This document shows, one piece after another, positions 38,001 to 48,538 of a DNA stretch of 64,000 nucleotides. Each line of letters opens with the position of its first letter. The first letter of the stretch is position 1. Source of the DNA: Shouchella clausii (GTDB taxonomy: Bacteria; Bacillota; Bacilli; Bacillales; Bacillaceae_D); contig NZ_BCXJ01000006.1 of the NCBI RefSeq assembly GCF_001598215.1, positions 124,001 to 188,000 of the forward strand. Reading direction: 5' to 3'. The notes beneath the pieces are model-generated. The model did no database searches and had not been told where the DNA came from. It saw nothing but the letters and a program-made list of their open reading frames with translations. The position numbers and the translations under genes are program-made.

Positions 38001-39318
38001 TGACGGCAGCAAGCTCAATGATCGTATTGTAGACAGCCGACAGACCCGTCGTTTCCACGTCAAAGACGACATACTCTTCTTCGAGCAAGTGACGGTGGTC
38101 AGAGTTGTAAGCAATTGGTACGCCGTCATCAACGACGTTTGCCTCCATGCCATAAATCACTTTAATGTCATGCTTTTTGGCAGCGCCATATGCTTCTGGA
38201 AACGCTTGGACAACGCCGTGATCCGTAATGGCAATCGCTGGATGGCCCCATTTTGCAGCCTGCTCGATATACCTGCCAACAGAAACGACGCCATCCATTT
38301 GGCTCATTGTCGAATGGGTATGAAGTTCGACTCGTTTTTGTTCAGCGGTATCTTCGCGGACATTTGGCGTTACTTGGTTAAAATCATTGGCGATCATAAC
38401 GAGGTCGCGGACAAATGTATCGTTTTGGATGCCGCCTCGCACTTTTAACCACATGCCTTTTTTGACCGCTTGCATAACGGGCACATCTTCTTTATCCCGG
38501 GAAAACATTTTCACTAAAATCGAATCGGTGTAATCTGTCATTTTAAAGGTTAGCAATGTGCGCCCACTGCGGAGCTCCCGAATATCTGTTGCGAACACAT
38601 AGCCTTGAATGGTAATGCGCCGTTCTTCATCGACAATCGCTTCCAGCGGCGTCGGTTCGTCTTTAATGGGATAACCCATAGACAAGTTGGCTTGTTTTAC
38701 TTGCTTCGCCATTTCCTCTTCAACCCGTTGTTTTTCCAACATCGCTTCGACCACTTTCGACCGGTCTTCTTCAGCACGTTTGCGGACAAACTCATCATAG
38801 GCTTCCTGTGATTGTTGTACGGCGACTGCAAGGGGCAACACAGGCAAGCCAAACTGGCCGCATATGTCTTTAAACGGATCGGCAAGCTTTCGCTTTATCG
38901 CTTCTGCTTCCGCTTCGTTTTGCGCTACTAAAGACAGCTTATTGTCATTGACTGTCGGGGCTTGCTTTTGCAGCGTAGCAGCAAGAGGTGGGGAGACACG
39001 CGCCAATTCGTTGGCGATAAGAGGCCAATAGCTGTGCCATACTGATTCATCCGTCTCAATATTGGCATATGCAAATGAGCAACGTGCATTGGCGATTTCT
39101 CGAAACGTCTGGGCAAGACGCCCTCTAAACAGTTCGCACCATTCGGCTGGCAGCAACCGTTCTAATCGAATGAAAAAATGCCAGATTTTCTGTTCTTTTG
39201 AGATTGCTAGTTTTTCAATGTAGCCGTCTTGAAAATGGGGGCGGCCGTCATCTGGAATTTGCAGCTGGTCAAGCAATAGTTGAAGGCGCTCTTTTCTCGT
39301 CTCTTTCGCTTGGCTCAT
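35026..39318 (-). CDS. polC: DNA polymerase III alpha subunit PolC, Gram-positive type
   Basis: Replicative polymerase with built-in proofreading, about 1430 residues. N-terminal domain (1-220), OB-fold (about 230-315), PHP domain ([14 protein letters not shown], near 330) split by a DEDDh exonuclease ([31 protein letters not shown], about 415-575), a four-Cys zinc site (CPSC...CPKC, near 905), the catalytic PDIDLNFSG (near 945), and a helix-hairpin-helix near the C-terminus. The first start codon, GTG at 39327, lies inside the ribosome site; ATG 39318 is 8 nt from AAGGAG, so I chose it. Confidence 0.98.
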   Translation of the reverse strand: MSQAKETRKERLQLLLDQLQIPDDGRPHFQDGYIEKLAISKEQKIWHFFIRLERLLPAEWCELFRGRLAQTFREIANARCSFAYANIETDESVWHSYWPLIANELARVSPPLAATLQKQAPTVNDNKLSLVAQNEAEAEAIKRKLADPFKDICGQFGLPVLPLAVAVQQSQEAYDEFVRKRAEEDRSKVVEAMLEKQRVEEEMAKQVKQANLSMGYPIKDEPTPLEAIVDEERRITIQGYVFATDIRELRSGRTLLTFKMTDYTDSILVKMFSRDKEDVPVMQAVKKGMWLKVRGGIQNDTFVRDLVMIANDFNQVTPNVREDTAEQKRVELHTHSTMSQMDGVVSVGRYIEQAAKWGHPAIAITDHGVVQAFPEAYGAAKKHDIKVIYGMEANVVDDGVPIAYNSDHRHLLEEEYVVFDVETTGLSAVYNTIIELAAVKIKNGEIIDTYESFADPKEPLSATIIELTGITDDMVKGAPEPAEVLKQFREFAGNATLVAHNASFDIGFLNVGYKKLGFSEVTNPVIDTLELGRFLYPELKNHRLNTLCKKFDIELVSHHRAIYDTQATAYLLWKMVKDAAEKEIVYHDELNNHMGQGNFHRQRPFHCTLLVTSQTGLKNLYQLVSMAHVDYYFRTPRIPRSQLNKHREGLLIGSACDKGEVFEGMMQKSADEVEKIAGFYDFLEIQPLSNYGHLIERELVKDETALQEIVANIVALGERLGLPVVATGNVHYLNEEDAIYRKILIASQGGANPLNKQKLPDVHFRTTTEMLEEFSFLGAEQAEKVVVAASNDIAAQVGDVRPIPDDLYAPKIEGADDEIRNMSYERAKMIYGDPLPELVEARLQKELKSIIGHGFAVIYLISHKLVKKSLDDGYLVGSRGSVGSSFVATMTEITEVNPLPPHYVCPSCKHSHFFDDGSVASGYDLPDAECPKCGSMYIKDGQDIPFETFLGFKGDKVPDIDLNFSGEYQPRAHAYTKELFGEDYVYRAGTIGTVADKTAYGYVKGYQSDHDLLMRGAEIDRLVAGCTGVKRTTGQHPGGIIVVPDYMDIHDFSPIQYPADDKNAEWKTTHFDFHSIHDNLLKLDILGHDDPTAIRMLQDLSGIDPKTIPTDDPDVMKIFASPDVLGVTEEQILCKTGTLGIPEFGTRFVRQMLEETKPSTFSELLQISGLSHGTDVWLGNANELIYNGTCELKDVIGCRDDIMVYLIYKGLESSLAFKIMEFVRKGKGLQPEWVEEMKKHDVPDWYIDSCTKIKYMFPKAHAAAYVLMAVRIAYFKVHHPILYYATYFTVRADDFELDIMIKGASSIRAKMEEINAKGLDASPKEKAVLTVLELSLEMCERGFGFHKVDLYKSSATEFIVDGDKLLPPFNALNGVGTNAALNIVKARENGHFLSKEDLQQRAKLTKTVVENLSEHGCLEGLPESNQLSLF

Positions 39319-39345
39319 TTGTTTCACTCCTTGCTAAAGCGTAAA

Positions 39346-39368
39346 CAGGCTGACGACTAGCCAGCCTG
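39346..39368 (-). terminator. possible weak terminator after proS
   Basis: Inverted repeat CAGGCTG/CAGCCTG with a 9-nt loop, between the proS stop and polC start. Only TTTAC follows on the minus strand, so it may attenuate rather than stop transcription. Confidence 0.4.
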
Positions 39369-39377
39369 CATTCCGCA

Positions 39378-41078
39378 TTATTCACATAAAAAATCGTTAA
39401 GCCAACGAACTAGCTCACTAGCTGTCAACTCTAGCTGTTCGCCCGTTTTGCGGACTTTCACTTCGACGATGCCTTCTCCGGCCCGTTTGCCAACGGCTAC
39501 CCGTACTGGCAAGCCAATTAAGTCAGCGTCTTTAAATTTAACGCCTGCCCGTTCTGGCCGATCATCATACAATACGTCGATTCCAGCTTGGCGAATGTCG
39601 CTGTATAGCTGTTCAGCAAGTGTTTTCTGGTCTTCATTTTTCACATTTAACGCTAATAAGTGGACGTCGAACGGCGCCACTGCCTTCGGCCAAACAATGC
39701 CCGCCTCGTCATGATGCTGTTCAATCACAGCGGCAAGCGTCCGCGATACGCCGATACCATAACAGCCCATTAGAAAAGGCTGTGCTTTTCCTTGGCCATC
39801 TAAATATTTCGCATCGAGAGATTCAGAGTAACGGGTACCCAGCTTAAAGATTTGCCCAATTTCAATTCCTTCAGCAAAGCGCAACGTCCCTTTGCCGTCT
39901 GGAGACGGATCGCCTTCGCGCACAGTGCGCAAATCTTTATAGGCGGTCACTTCATAATCGCGGCCTGGGCCGACATTTACATAATGGTAGCCTGTTTCAT
40001 TGGCGCCGCAAGCAATGCGCTCCATGCTGCGAATCCGGTAGTCGGCATAAATCGGCACATCCTTTACGCCTACAGGGCCAATCGATCCAGGAGTCGCACC
40101 GAAAGCGGCAACGACTTCTTCTTCACTCGCCATGCGCAGCGTTTTTGCGCCAAGTTCATGCAATGCTTTGACTTCATTAAGCTCATCGTTGCCACGCAAG
40201 ATAAAAAGGGATAGCACATCATCGACGACAACAACAAGGGCTTTAAAAATGTCATCGGCATCAAAACCTAGTGCTTCAGCGGCTTCGTCGACCGTTTTTG
40301 CTTCCGGTGTTGCTCTCTTTTCAAGCAAGCCATGTGCTTGTACACTTGGCGCCTCTGGCAGCGCAGCTTTTGCCATTTCCAAGTTCGCCGCGTAATCAGA
40401 TCCGTCGGAATAGACGACAGTATCTTCCCCTACGCTTGCAAGCGCCATAAATTCGTGCGTATCTTTGCCACCCATCGTCCCAGAATCGGCAATCACGGGC
40501 CGAAATTCGAGGCCAACTCGCGTGAAAATGCGGCTATAGGCGCCATGCATTTGCCAGTATGCTTCATCAAGGCTTTCCGGCGAGTCATGGAACGAATAGG
40601 CATCTTTCATGATAAACTCACGCCCACGGAGCAAACCGAAACGAGGCCGGCGCTCATCGCGAAACTTTGTCTGAACTTGGTAGACGCAAAGAGGCAGTTT
40701 TTTATAGGAAGCAATTCCATCTTTAATTAAAGAGGTGATGACTTCCTCATGTGTCGGGCCGAGGGCAAAATCGCGGTTATGGCGATCCTTTAAGCGCACT
40801 AACTCATCTCCCATTGCCTCCCAACGGCCGGAAGCTTGCCAAAGTTCAGCTGGATGCAAACTCGGCAACGTCAATTCTTGGGCGCCAATGGCATCTAATT
40901 CTTCGCGGATGATCGCTTCAATTTTCGCGATTGTCCGCTTTGCTAGCGGCAAGTACGCATAAACACCTGCGGCAATTTGCCGCATCATTCCTGCGCGCAG
41001 CATGAGCTGGTGGCTAATCGCCTCTGCGTCTGCAGGCACATCCCGCATTGTCGGGGCTAAGTAAGTAGATTGTCTCAA
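39378..41078 (-). CDS. proS: Prolyl-tRNA synthetase, bacterial type with editing domain
   Basis: Class II synthetase of about 566 residues that charges tRNA-Pro and clears Ala-tRNA-Pro. Motif 1 region LPSLHPAELW, motif 2 FRDERRPRFGLLRGREF (near 140), an inserted YbaK-like editing domain (about 225-400), motif 3 GCYGIGVSR (near 440), and the anticodon-binding domain at the end. A GTG at 41087 touches the ribosome site, while the TTG at 41078 is 9 nt away and gives MRQSTYLAP, matching B. subtilis ProS, so I chose it. It follows rasP by 34 bp. Confidence 0.96.
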   Translation of the reverse strand: MRQSTYLAPTMRDVPADAEAISHQLMLRAGMMRQIAAGVYAYLPLAKRTIAKIEAIIREELDAIGAQELTLPSLHPAELWQASGRWEAMGDELVRLKDRHNRDFALGPTHEEVITSLIKDGIASYKKLPLCVYQVQTKFRDERRPRFGLLRGREFIMKDAYSFHDSPESLDEAYWQMHGAYSRIFTRVGLEFRPVIADSGTMGGKDTHEFMALASVGEDTVVYSDGSDYAANLEMAKAALPEAPSVQAHGLLEKRATPEAKTVDEAAEALGFDADDIFKALVVVVDDVLSLFILRGNDELNEVKALHELGAKTLRMASEEEVVAAFGATPGSIGPVGVKDVPIYADYRIRSMERIACGANETGYHYVNVGPGRDYEVTAYKDLRTVREGDPSPDGKGTLRFAEGIEIGQIFKLGTRYSESLDAKYLDGQGKAQPFLMGCYGIGVSRTLAAVIEQHHDEAGIVWPKAVAPFDVHLLALNVKNEDQKTLAEQLYSDIRQAGIDVLYDDRPERAGVKFKDADLIGLPVRVAVGKRAGEGIVEVKVRKTGEQLELTASELVRWLNDFLCE

Positions 41079-41112
41079 GTGACACACTTCCCTTTCTTAT
41101 GCAATTGTCTCA

Positions 41113-42369
41113 TTATGAAAACAGCTTACTTATATCGTTCCATGTCACTACAATCATCAACAACATCACAAGGGCGAAGCCGATAAACTGAATCGCGCCT
41201 TCTTTTTCTGGCGAAACAGGCTTGCCACGGATCCCCTCATAGGCTAAAAACATGAGGCGCCCGCCGTCAAGGGCAGGAATCGGCATTAAGTTGATGACGC
41301 CTAGGTTGATGCTTAACAATGCAGCAAAGTTAATAACGGTCAACATGCCAAGAGAAACGGCTTGGTCTGTAATATCATAAATGCCGACAGGCCCTGAAAT
41401 ATAATCAAGGGAAAACTGGCCGGTAAAAATTAAACCAAGCGTATCAAAAATAGATGTTGCCATCGTAATAAATTGGTTTCCAGCTTGTTGAAAGGAACCA
41501 AGAAGCGAGAATTCAGTTACACCGCCAACGCCTAAAAAGCCTTCGTACTCATCAGGCATGACTTCGACTTGACTAAGAGTGGCATTTGTCTGCAGCGCTT
41601 CTCCATTGCGCTCATAATCAATGCTCACTTCTTCACCAGGATATTTTTTGACTTCTGTTGTCATTTCTTTCCAAGAATCAACTTCTACACCGTTGACCGC
41701 TGTAATAACGTCGCCGTCTCGAAGTCCAGCTGCTTCAGCAGGAGAGTCCTCCACACTTATAACAATTTCTGAGCTAAGAGGCACGCCTTGGTACAAACTT
41801 AAGCCGAGTAAAATCACAAAACCAAGTATAAAATTCATCAACGGTCCAGCAAAGATCGCCATCGCCCTTTTTGGCAGTGGTTTTGAGCCAAATTGGCGGT
41901 TCCATGGGGCGATGATTTGCGCCACTTCATCTTGGACGATGAACGCTTTTTCATCAATTTGGTAACGGACAAGTTCGCCAGTGTCTTCGTCGATCGTTTC
42001 CACAAACAAGTCATGGACCAAATCAATCCGTTCCACTTGCACGACTTGTGCTTCTGGGTGTTTTGACTTGTTGTTAACGATAATTTCCTTTACAGTTTCT
42101 TTCTCGTCAAGCACCAGTCCAATTTCATAGCCTGGCCGGATCGTTGGCTGCTCAGGCTCTTCGCCTGCCATGCGAACATAACCGCCAATTGGCAATAAAC
42201 GAATGGTGTAAATCGTGTCATTTCGCTCAAAGGCAAATAGTTTCGGCCCCATGCCAATCGCAAATTCATAGCAGAGAATCCCTGCTTTTTTGGCAAAATA
42301 GAGATGGCCCCATTCGTGGACAAAGACAAGCACACTAAATATCGCAATAAAAGCAAGTAATGTATTCAA
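41113..42369 (-). CDS. rasP: RasP, site-2 intramembrane zinc metalloprotease
   Basis: Membrane protease (RseP/YluC) that cleaves transmembrane segments of anti-sigma factors and leftover signal peptides. 418 residues; HEWGH metal site in the first helix (residues 18-22), a PDZ domain at about 185-270 (SPAEAAGLRDGDVITAVNG), the second metal ligand motif NLMPIPALDGG near 370, and a C-terminal helix. The start is TTG with GAGGCGG upstream. It lies 24 bp after dxr in a uppS-cdsA-dxr-rasP-proS run. Confidence 0.96.
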   Translation of the reverse strand: MNTLLAFIAIFSVLVFVHEWGHLYFAKKAGILCYEFAIGMGPKLFAFERNDTIYTIRLLPIGGYVRMAGEEPEQPTIRPGYEIGLVLDEKETVKEIIVNNKSKHPEAQVVQVERIDLVHDLFVETIDEDTGELVRYQIDEKAFIVQDEVAQIIAPWNRQFGSKPLPKRAMAIFAGPLMNFILGFVILLGLSLYQGVPLSSEIVISVEDSPAEAAGLRDGDVITAVNGVEVDSWKEMTTEVKKYPGEEVSIDYERNGEALQTNATLSQVEVMPDEYEGFLGVGGVTEFSLLGSFQQAGNQFITMATSIFDTLGLIFTGQFSLDYISGPVGIYDITDQAVSLGMLTVINFAALLSINLGVINLMPIPALDGGRLMFLAYEGIRGKPVSPEKEGAIQFIGFALVMLLMIVVTWNDISKLFS

Positions 42370-42393
42370 AAACGATACCGCCTCTCGGGTTTG

Positions 42394-43533
42394 TTATGCT
42401 TGGAGCTGTTTGCGGATTGAAGCATCGACAGCTTGGATCTCTTCGAGCGATGGATCCGCGATCGGCGAGTGGGCGCTTAATGCTTCTTCAATGATGCGCT
42501 CAATTTCCAAGAAAGTGATCTCGCCTTGCAAAAAGCGGAATACAGCTACTTCATTGGCTGCGTTAAGCACGGTCGTCATTGTTCCACCAGCGCGCCCTGC
42601 TTCGTAGGCGAGTTTCATGCACCGGAAACGCTCCATATCCATTTTTTCGAAGTGGAGTTTGCCAAGCTCCGCTAAGTCTAAACGGTCATGTTTCGGGCGG
42701 GCAAAACGCTCTGGATACGTTAAGGCATACTGGATGGGGACGCGCATGTCGGGAGTGCCTAGCTGGGCAATGACGCTGCGGTCTACATATTCAACCATGG
42801 AGTGGATGATGCTCTCTTTGTGGATTAGCACATCGATTTGATCATAATCCAAACCAAACAACCATTTCGCCTCAATCACTTCCAAGCCTTTATTCATCAT
42901 TGTAGCAGAATCGATCGTCACTTTCGCCCCCATGGACCAATTCGGGTGCGCCAATGCTTGTTCGACTGTCACGCCATCAAGCTCCGCCCGGCTCTTGTCG
43001 CGAAAACTGCCGCCAGAAGCAGTCAAAATCAAACGGTCGACCGCTTTCTTTGGTTCGCCATTCAGCGCTTGGAAAATTGCGGAATGCTCGCTGTCCACAG
43101 GAATGAGCGGCACATTGTTTTCCTTTGCCGCACTGACAACAAGATGGCCCGCGCTGACAAGTGTTTCTTTATTGGCAATGGCAACAGCTTTTTTCGCCTT
43201 GATGGCACTGAGCGTCGGCAAAAGCCCGATCGAGCCAGTAATGGCTGTAACGACGATGTCAGTTTCGCTATAACGCGCCACCTCTTTTAAGCCTTCTTCT
43301 CCATATAAGAATTCAATAGATTCACCGAATTCCCCTGCTAATGTTTGTGCGTCTTCCGGGCGTTGTACTGAGACGAGCTTTGGTTGAAATTCCTTTATTT
43401 GGTTGCGGCATAACTCTAAATTTGTCCCGCACGCGAGCGCCGAAAGCGTAAATTCGTCTGGATAATCACGGATCACATCCAGTGTCTGTGTGCCGATCGA
43501 CCCTGTCGATCCAAGCAAACTGATTTGTTTCAC
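42394..43533 (-). CDS. dxr: 1-deoxy-D-xylulose-5-phosphate reductoisomerase
   Basis: NADPH-dependent second step of the MEP isoprenoid pathway, supplying the precursor of undecaprenyl phosphate. 379 residues; NADPH motif LGSTGSIG at 6-13, metal/substrate motifs [10 protein letters not shown] (near 145) and [19 protein letters not shown] (near 198). It sits between cdsA and rasP as in B. subtilis; its product pathway feeds UppS encoded two genes upstream. Confidence 0.97.
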   Translation of the reverse strand: MKQISLLGSTGSIGTQTLDVIRDYPDEFTLSALACGTNLELCRNQIKEFQPKLVSVQRPEDAQTLAGEFGESIEFLYGEEGLKEVARYSETDIVVTAITGSIGLLPTLSAIKAKKAVAIANKETLVSAGHLVVSAAKENNVPLIPVDSEHSAIFQALNGEPKKAVDRLILTASGGSFRDKSRAELDGVTVEQALAHPNWSMGAKVTIDSATMMNKGLEVIEAKWLFGLDYDQIDVLIHKESIIHSMVEYVDRSVIAQLGTPDMRVPIQYALTYPERFARPKHDRLDLAELGKLHFEKMDMERFRCMKLAYEAGRAGGTMTTVLNAANEVAVFRFLQGEITFLEIERIIEEALSAHSPIADPSLEEIQAVDASIRKQLQA

Positions 43534-43600
43534 TATACTCGCCTCCCTTATGAAAGATTCATGTTTGCTAAACAGTTTGTTCTATAGCTAGCTTTTCGGA

Positions 43601-44398
43601 TTACAAAAGCTGTAGCAAATGGAGAATCGGCATAACATAAATCAAGCTGTCGAACCGATCGAGGATGCCGCCATGTCCTGGCAGAACATTGCCTGAATCT
43701 TTTACAGCATAATGCCGTTTTAAGGCTGACTCAACAAGATCGCCCAATTGACCAAACACGGCCGTAACAAGCATGATGCAAAGCGCAATTATGTATGAGT
43801 TGAAAAATGGATGGATCATATAAAAAATCGTACCGACGACAACAGCAAGGACAATCCCGCCGATCGAACCTTCAATCGTTTTATTTGGGCTAATATCTGG
43901 CCACAATTTGTTCTTGCCGATTGCTTTTCCGACAAAGTAGGCCCCTGAATCGGTTGTCCAAATTAATACAATCACAAATAAGACAAGCCATACGCCTACG
44001 TCTGGAATCGCTCTCGTCAAAATTAAGTAATGGAAGCCAAAGCCAATATAGACGCTTGATACGATCACGAAACCAACTTCATCAAATGTAAATTTGTTTT
44101 TCGTCAATACTGTCAGCAATAATAAACCTAAGATTAAAAATAGGAACAGCTCTACTTTTGTCACATTTAGGGGAATGACGCTATGAAAAAGCGTGTCAGG
44201 AATGAGCAACAACCACATTGAAACGAGGCCGACGATGCCACGCAAAGAAAGAGCGCTAATTTTTTTCATTCTTAATAGCTCGGCCATAGCGATGGTGGCC
44301 ATCAAGCTCACAAAAGTCGTAAACCACCAGCCGCCAAGTGCGATCATAGCCAAGATGATGGCACCAATAAATAAGCCTGTAACTACTCGTGTCTTCAC
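43601..44398 (-). CDS. cdsA: Phosphatidate cytidylyltransferase
   Basis: Makes CDP-diacylglycerol, the precursor of all phospholipids including the PgsA product. 265 residues with about seven to eight transmembrane helices; the CdsA signature near the C-terminus is visible as KRHYAVKDSGNVLPGHGGILDR (shown in parts: KDSGNVLPGHGG, DRFDS). The start is GTG with GGAAGGGG upstream. It follows uppS by 15 bp. Confidence 0.96.
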   Translation of the reverse strand: MKTRVVTGLFIGAIILAMIALGGWWFTTFVSLMATIAMAELLRMKKISALSLRGIVGLVSMWLLLIPDTLFHSVIPLNVTKVELFLFLILGLLLLTVLTKNKFTFDEVGFVIVSSVYIGFGFHYLILTRAIPDVGVWLVLFVIVLIWTTDSGAYFVGKAIGKNKLWPDISPNKTIEGSIGGIVLAVVVGTIFYMIHPFFNSYIIALCIMLVTAVFGQLGDLVESALKRHYAVKDSGNVLPGHGGILDRFDSLIYVMPILHLLQLL

Positions 44399-44413
44399 TT
44401 ACACATCCCCTTC

Positions 44414-45187
44414 CTACACGCCGCCATAGCGCCGCCCCCTATTCTGATACGTTAAGACCGCTTTATAGAAGTGGTGCTCAGTAAAGTTTGGCCAATACAC
44501 ATCCATAAACAAAAATTCACTATATGCGAGCTGCCACAACATAAAGTTGCTTAAACGCAACTCTCCGCTCGTACGAATAAGCAAGTCTGGATCACGTAAA
44601 TGGTTGCTCATTAAGTGGGCGCTAATCGTTTCTTCTGAAATGTGCTCTGGCATCAACTCGCCTTGCTGTACCTTTTTGGCAATTTGTTGCATGGCACTCG
44701 TAAGTTCGAACCTGCTTCCATAGTTTAAAGCAAAATTTAAAATCAGTCCCGTATTATGCTTTGTCTTTTCAATTGCTTCATCCACTGCATGGAGTGTATA
44801 CGAAGGCAAACCGTCCTTTGAACCCATTAAACGCACTTGCACATTTTCCTCTATTAGCGTCGGCAATTCGCTTTTCAAATAGCGTTCTGGCAATTTTAGC
44901 AGAAATTCGACCTCCGCTTTCGGGCGTTTCCAGTTTTCTGTTGAAAAAGCATAAAGCGTCAATATTTCAATATTGAGGGTATTGGCAGCACGAACAATCT
45001 TATTAACCGTCTTCATGCCTTCCCTATGCCCAGCAATACGCGGTAGCCCTTTCTCTTTGGCCCAACGGCCATTTCCATCCATAATAATGGCGACATGCCT
45101 CGGTATATTCTGAGGGTCTATTGATGTAGGCTCCTCATCTTCTGTATCCGTAAAGGCTTGCCTCCATTTTGAAAATCTCTCAAGCAT
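44414..45187 (-). CDS. uppS: Undecaprenyl diphosphate synthase
   Basis: cis-Prenyltransferase producing the C55 lipid carrier for cell-wall synthesis. 257 residues; the pyrophosphate-binding motif IMDGNGRWAK is at about 34-43, HREGMK follows, and the C-terminal RTSGELRLSNF and W-Y motif are present. The frame extends to 45229, but ATG 45187 has GGAGGG upstream and gives MLERFSKW, so I chose it. It is preceded by the frr terminator without a clear new promoter. Confidence 0.96.
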   Translation of the reverse strand: MLERFSKWRQAFTDTEDEEPTSIDPQNIPRHVAIIMDGNGRWAKEKGLPRIAGHREGMKTVNKIVRAANTLNIEILTLYAFSTENWKRPKAEVEFLLKLPERYLKSELPTLIEENVQVRLMGSKDGLPSYTLHAVDEAIEKTKHNTGLILNFALNYGSRFELTSAMQQIAKKVQQGELMPEHISEETISAHLMSNHLRDPDLLIRTSGELRLSNFMLWQLAYSEFLFMDVYWPNFTEHHFYKAVLTYQNRGRRYGGV

Positions 45188-45245
45188 TTTACGCCCTCCA
45201 TCTCGCTGGCGCTCTAGGCCAGCCTGCATCCAGCTGGAAAAGTGT

Positions 45246-45271
45246 AAAAAACCCCCTTGCTTAAGAGGGTC
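45246..45271 (-). terminator. terminator after frr
   Basis: On the minus strand ACCCTCTT-AAGC-AAGGGGGT (8 bp, one wobble) followed by TTTTTAC, 33 nt past the frr stop. Confidence 0.8.
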
Positions 45272-45303
45272 TCCTACTACTCTTCATCATACACATAAAC
45301 GTG

Positions 45304-45861
45304 TTACACTTCCATGATTTCTTGTTCTTTCTGTTTTGCTTTTTCGTCGATTTTTGCAACGTACGTGTCAGTCAGTTTTTGGATATCGTCAGTGGCGCTG
45401 CGAAGTTCATCCTCCGTCATTTCCCCGTCTTTTTGCTGCTTTTTCAATTCATCATTGGCATCACGGCGAATGTTGCGGACGGCCACTTTTGATTCTTCAG
45501 CGGTTTTGCTAACCAATCGCACAAGCTCTTTCCGGCGTTCTTCCGTAAGAGGCGGAATCGCAATGCGAATGACTTGACCATCGTTTGATGGCGTAAGGCC
45601 TAAATCGGATTTTAAAATCGCCTTCTCAATTGAAGCAACAGCCGTCTTGTCATACGGTGTAATAAGCAATAGGCGCGCTTCTGGCACCGTGACTGAAGCA
45701 AGCTGGTTGAGCGGCGTTTGCGCTCCATAATATTCTACCGTTACGCGGTCGAGCAAAGCTGGGTTGGCACGGCCTGCACGCAATTTCGCTAATTCACGTG
45801 ACAGCACGTCAATGGCTTTGTCCATCCGTGTTTTTGCATCTGCCTTGATTTCCTTTGTCAT
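45304..45861 (-). CDS. frr: Ribosome recycling factor
   Basis: 185-residue tRNA-shaped factor that, with EF-G, splits the post-termination ribosome. It shows the family pattern [14 protein letters not shown] (near 28) and the C-terminal helix ending [12 protein letters not shown]. It starts 3 bp after the pyrH stop and is followed by a terminator, closing the rpsB-tsf-pyrH-frr group. Confidence 0.97.
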   Translation of the reverse strand: MTKEIKADAKTRMDKAIDVLSRELAKLRAGRANPALLDRVTVEYYGAQTPLNQLASVTVPEARLLLITPYDKTAVASIEKAILKSDLGLTPSNDGQVIRIAIPPLTEERRKELVRLVSKTAEESKVAVRNIRRDANDELKKQQKDGEMTEDELRSATDDIQKLTDTYVAKIDEKAKQKEQEIMEV

Positions 45862-45864
45862 TGG

Positions 45865-46575
45865 TTATTTCCCCCTTACAGTTGTTCCGATTTTTTCGCC
45901 TAACACGGCGCGTTTTATGTTTCCTTCTTCCATAATTGAGAATACGATAAGCGGAATGTCGTTGTCCATACATAAAGACGACGCCGTCGAATCCATGACT
46001 TGCAAACCGTCTTTGAGGACATCCATGTACGTAATCGTGTCAAATTTCTGCGCCTTGTCGTCCACGCGCGGATCTGCGTTGTAGACGCCATCGACGTTGT
46101 TTTTCGCCATTAAAATCACTTCTGCCTCAATTTCAGCTGCCCGTAGAGCAGCGGTAGTGTCTGTTGAGAAATACGGGTTGCCTGTTCCTGCTGCGAAAAT
46201 TACAACACGTTTTTTTTGTAGATGGCGAATCGCTTTGCGACGTATGTATGGTTCTGCTACTTGCCGCATTTCAATCGACGTTTGCACACGGGACTCGACG
46301 CCAATTGCTTCGAGGCTGTCTTGTAAGGCAAGGGAATTCATAACTGTAGCAAGCATTCCCATATAGTCTGCTGTTGCCCGATCCATGCCTTGAGCGCTTC
46401 CAGCCATGCCCCGCCAAATGTTGCCGGCGCCAACGACGACTGCCACTTCAATGTTCAGTTCGGTAATCTCTTTAATTTGCCTAGCAATCGATTGGATGAC
46501 AGTTGGATCAATGCCATAGCCTTGCTCTCCTGCTAATGCTTCTCCGCTTAATTTTAAAACGACACGATTATACAC
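45865..46575 (-). CDS. pyrH: UMP kinase
   Basis: Hexameric amino-acid-kinase-fold enzyme converting UMP to UDP, allosterically controlled by GTP and UTP. About 236 residues; [10 protein letters not shown] at the N-terminus, [17 protein letters not shown] (near 68) and [16 protein letters not shown] (near 130). An ATG at 46593 has no ribosome site; GGAGG overlaps its second and third codons and lies 11 nt from the GTG at 46575, so I chose GTG. It is between tsf and frr. Confidence 0.96.
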   Translation of the reverse strand: MYNRVVLKLSGEALAGEQGYGIDPTVIQSIARQIKEITELNIEVAVVVGAGNIWRGMAGSAQGMDRATADYMGMLATVMNSLALQDSLEAIGVESRVQTSIEMRQVAEPYIRRKAIRHLQKKRVVIFAAGTGNPYFSTDTTAALRAAEIEAEVILMAKNNVDGVYNADPRVDDKAQKFDTITYMDVLKDGLQVMDSTASSLCMDNDIPLIVFSIMEEGNIKRAVLGEKIGTTVRGK

Positions 46576-46622
46576 GCTTATCTTAACCTCCATTATCCGT
46601 GACTTTCAAAAAACAGTCTTTG

Positions 46623-46656
46623 AAAAAAGGGACACAACTTCTCGCAGTGTCCCCTT
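46623..46656 (-). terminator. terminator after tsf
   Basis: On the minus strand AAGGGGACAC-loop-GTGTCCCTTTTTTC, 19 nt past the tsf stop. GC-rich stem and long T-run. Confidence 0.85.
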
Positions 46657-46674
46657 CCCACGTTCTCTATCGAT

Positions 46675-47559
46675 TTACTTTTTCACTTGCGACATAACTT
46701 CTTCCGCAAAGTTGTCTTCGCGTTTTTCGATGCCTTCGCCAACTTCATAGCGGACAAACGATTTAACAGAAGCTTGTTTGCTCTTCACATATTTACCGAC
46801 TTTTTGGTCGCCATCTTTAACAAACGGCTGGTCTAGCAAGCAGACTTGTTCAAAGAACTTACTTAGGCGGCCTTCGACCATTTTTTCAACAATGTTTTCA
46901 GGCTTGCCTTCGTTAAGGGCTTGTTGCTTTAGCACTTCCCGCTCACGGTCAACAACGTCTTTTGTCACTTCATCGCGTGAAATGTAAGTCGGGTTGATCG
47001 CTGCCACGTGCATAGCAATGTCTTTCGCCAACTCTTGATCGGAAGAGTCGCCAATAACCGTTAGAACGCCAATGCGGCCACCCATGTGAAGGTAAGAACC
47101 AAACACGTCAGCGTCTTCTTTTTCCACCACTGTAAAGCGGCGCAATGAAATCTTTTCGCCGATTTTAGCAATTGCTGTATTAATGTGATCTTGCACGGTT
47201 TCGCTCCCACCGTTGAATGGTTGCGCAAGAGCCGCCTCTACGTCAGCAGGCTCCTCAGCCAAAATATGTCCAGCTAATTCTTTTACAAGCGCTTGGAAAT
47301 TCTCGTTTTTGGCAACGAAATCCGTTTCAGAGTTTACTTCAAGAATAACGGCTTTGTTTCCTTCTGTCACAACAGAAGCAAGGCCTTCCGCGGCAACGCG
47401 GTCTGCTTTTTTCTCTGCTTTTGCAATGCCTTTTTCACGAAGATAATCAATTGCTTTTTCCATGTCTCCGTCTACTTCGACAAGCGCTTTTTTACAATCC
47501 ATCATACCTGCGCCTGTTTTTTCGCGCAGTTCTTTTACCATACTAGCTGTTACTGCCAT
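46675..47559 (-). CDS. tsf: Elongation factor Ts
   Basis: Guanine-nucleotide exchange factor for EF-Tu, 294 residues. UBA domain at the N-terminus with [19 protein letters not shown], core [11 protein letters not shown] (near 80), coiled-coil and C-terminal domain ending EEVMSQVKK. It follows rpsB with a hairpin between and is followed by a strong terminator. AAGGAGG precedes the ATG. Confidence 0.98.
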   Translation of the reverse strand: MAVTASMVKELREKTGAGMMDCKKALVEVDGDMEKAIDYLREKGIAKAEKKADRVAAEGLASVVTEGNKAVILEVNSETDFVAKNENFQALVKELAGHILAEEPADVEAALAQPFNGGSETVQDHINTAIAKIGEKISLRRFTVVEKEDADVFGSYLHMGGRIGVLTVIGDSSDQELAKDIAMHVAAINPTYISRDEVTKDVVDREREVLKQQALNEGKPENIVEKMVEGRLSKFFEQVCLLDQPFVKDGDQKVGKYVKSKQASVKSFVRYEVGEGIEKREDNFAEEVMSQVKK

Positions 47560-47600
47560 TAAGTATTGCCTCCTTCAGTACGTGTTTTCCCTTTTTCCAC

Positions 47601-47635
47601 AAAAAAAGGGAAGTAAAGGGTTCATCTCCCTTTAC
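47601..47635 (-). terminator. attenuator-type hairpin between rpsB and tsf
   Basis: On the minus strand GTAAAGGG-loop-CCCTTTAC (47613-47635) followed after five bases by a run of seven T. Downstream tsf would need read-through, so it likely lowers tsf expression relative to rpsB. Confidence 0.55.
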
Positions 47636-47657
47636 CACCCTTTTTGGAGTCCGTCAT

Positions 47658-48386
47658 TTACGCTGTTGTTGTTTCTTCTTCAACGTCGACTTCTTCTTCT
47701 GATTCACCAGCTGTCGCTTCAATCACAGCGTCAGCCATTTTGCCAGTTAATAGTTTTACAGCGCGGATGGCATCATCGTTACCAGGGATGACGTAATCGA
47801 TTTCGTCAGGATCACAGTTTGTATCGACAATCGCCACGATTGGAATGTTTAATTTATGCGCTTCGGCAATTGCAATCCGCTCTTTACGAGGGTCGATAAC
47901 AAACAGCGCATCCGGCACGCCGTTCATGTCTTTAATTCCGCCTAGGAATTTTTCTAGACGGTCCATTTCTTTTTTCAGCAAGATGACTTCTTTCTTTGGA
48001 AGCACATCAAAAGTGCCGTCTTCTTGCATTTTTTCAAGGTTTTTCAAGCGCGTAATCCGCTTTTGAATCGTCTCAAAGTTTGTAAGCGTTCCGCCAAGCC
48101 AGCGTTGGTTAATGTAGAACATGCCGCAGCGGATTGCTTCGTCGCGAACAGAATCTTGCGCTTGTTTTTTCGTGCCGACAAAAAGGATTTTCCCTCCATC
48201 AGCCGCAAGATCGCGAACAAAGTTGTACGCTGTTTCGACTTTTTTGACCGTTTTTTGCAAGTCAATAATGTAAATTCCGTTTCTTTCTGTGAAGATGTAG
48301 CGATCCATTTTAGGGTTCCAGCGGCGCGTTTGATGGCCAAAGTGGACACCCGCTTCAAGCAATTGCTTCATGGAGATTACTGCCAC
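47658..48386 (-). CDS. rpsB: 30S ribosomal protein S2
   Basis: Ribosomal protein S2, about 242 residues: [28 protein letters not shown] and [10 protein letters not shown] are family signatures; an acidic C-terminal tail ([12 protein letters not shown]) follows. The first open codon (GTG 48395) is part of the AGGAGG ribosome site; the GTG at 48386 is 8 nt from it and gives [10 protein letters not shown], close to B. subtilis S2, so I chose it. A promoter lies at the end of the upstream swrB gene. Confidence 0.97.
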   Translation of the reverse strand: MAVISMKQLLEAGVHFGHQTRRWNPKMDRYIFTERNGIYIIDLQKTVKKVETAYNFVRDLAADGGKILFVGTKKQAQDSVRDEAIRCGMFYINQRWLGGTLTNFETIQKRITRLKNLEKMQEDGTFDVLPKKEVILLKKEMDRLEKFLGGIKDMNGVPDALFVIDPRKERIAIAEAHKLNIPIVAIVDTNCDPDEIDYVIPGNDDAIRAVKLLTGKMADAVIEATAGESEEEVDVEEETTTA

Positions 48387-48509
48387 ATCGAACACCTCCT
48401 TAGGTTGGTTTTAGTTTCCTCCGCACTCTTCATTTTTTGACGACACTCAGCGCAATTGCCTAAGCACCTTCGCCAAAATCCAAGGCGTGTGTATTTAACA
48501 CCGTCAATT

Positions 48510-48538
48510 ACTATACCATATTGTCCGATTCCCTGCAA
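48510..48538 (-). promoter_or_regulatory. rpsB promoter overlapping the 3' end of swrB
   Basis: On the minus strand TTGCAG (48533-48538), 17-nt spacer, TATAGT (48510-48515). The -10 includes the swrB stop codon. It gives rpsB a vegetative start and a leader of about 120 nt, separate from the fla/che transcript. Confidence 0.6.
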
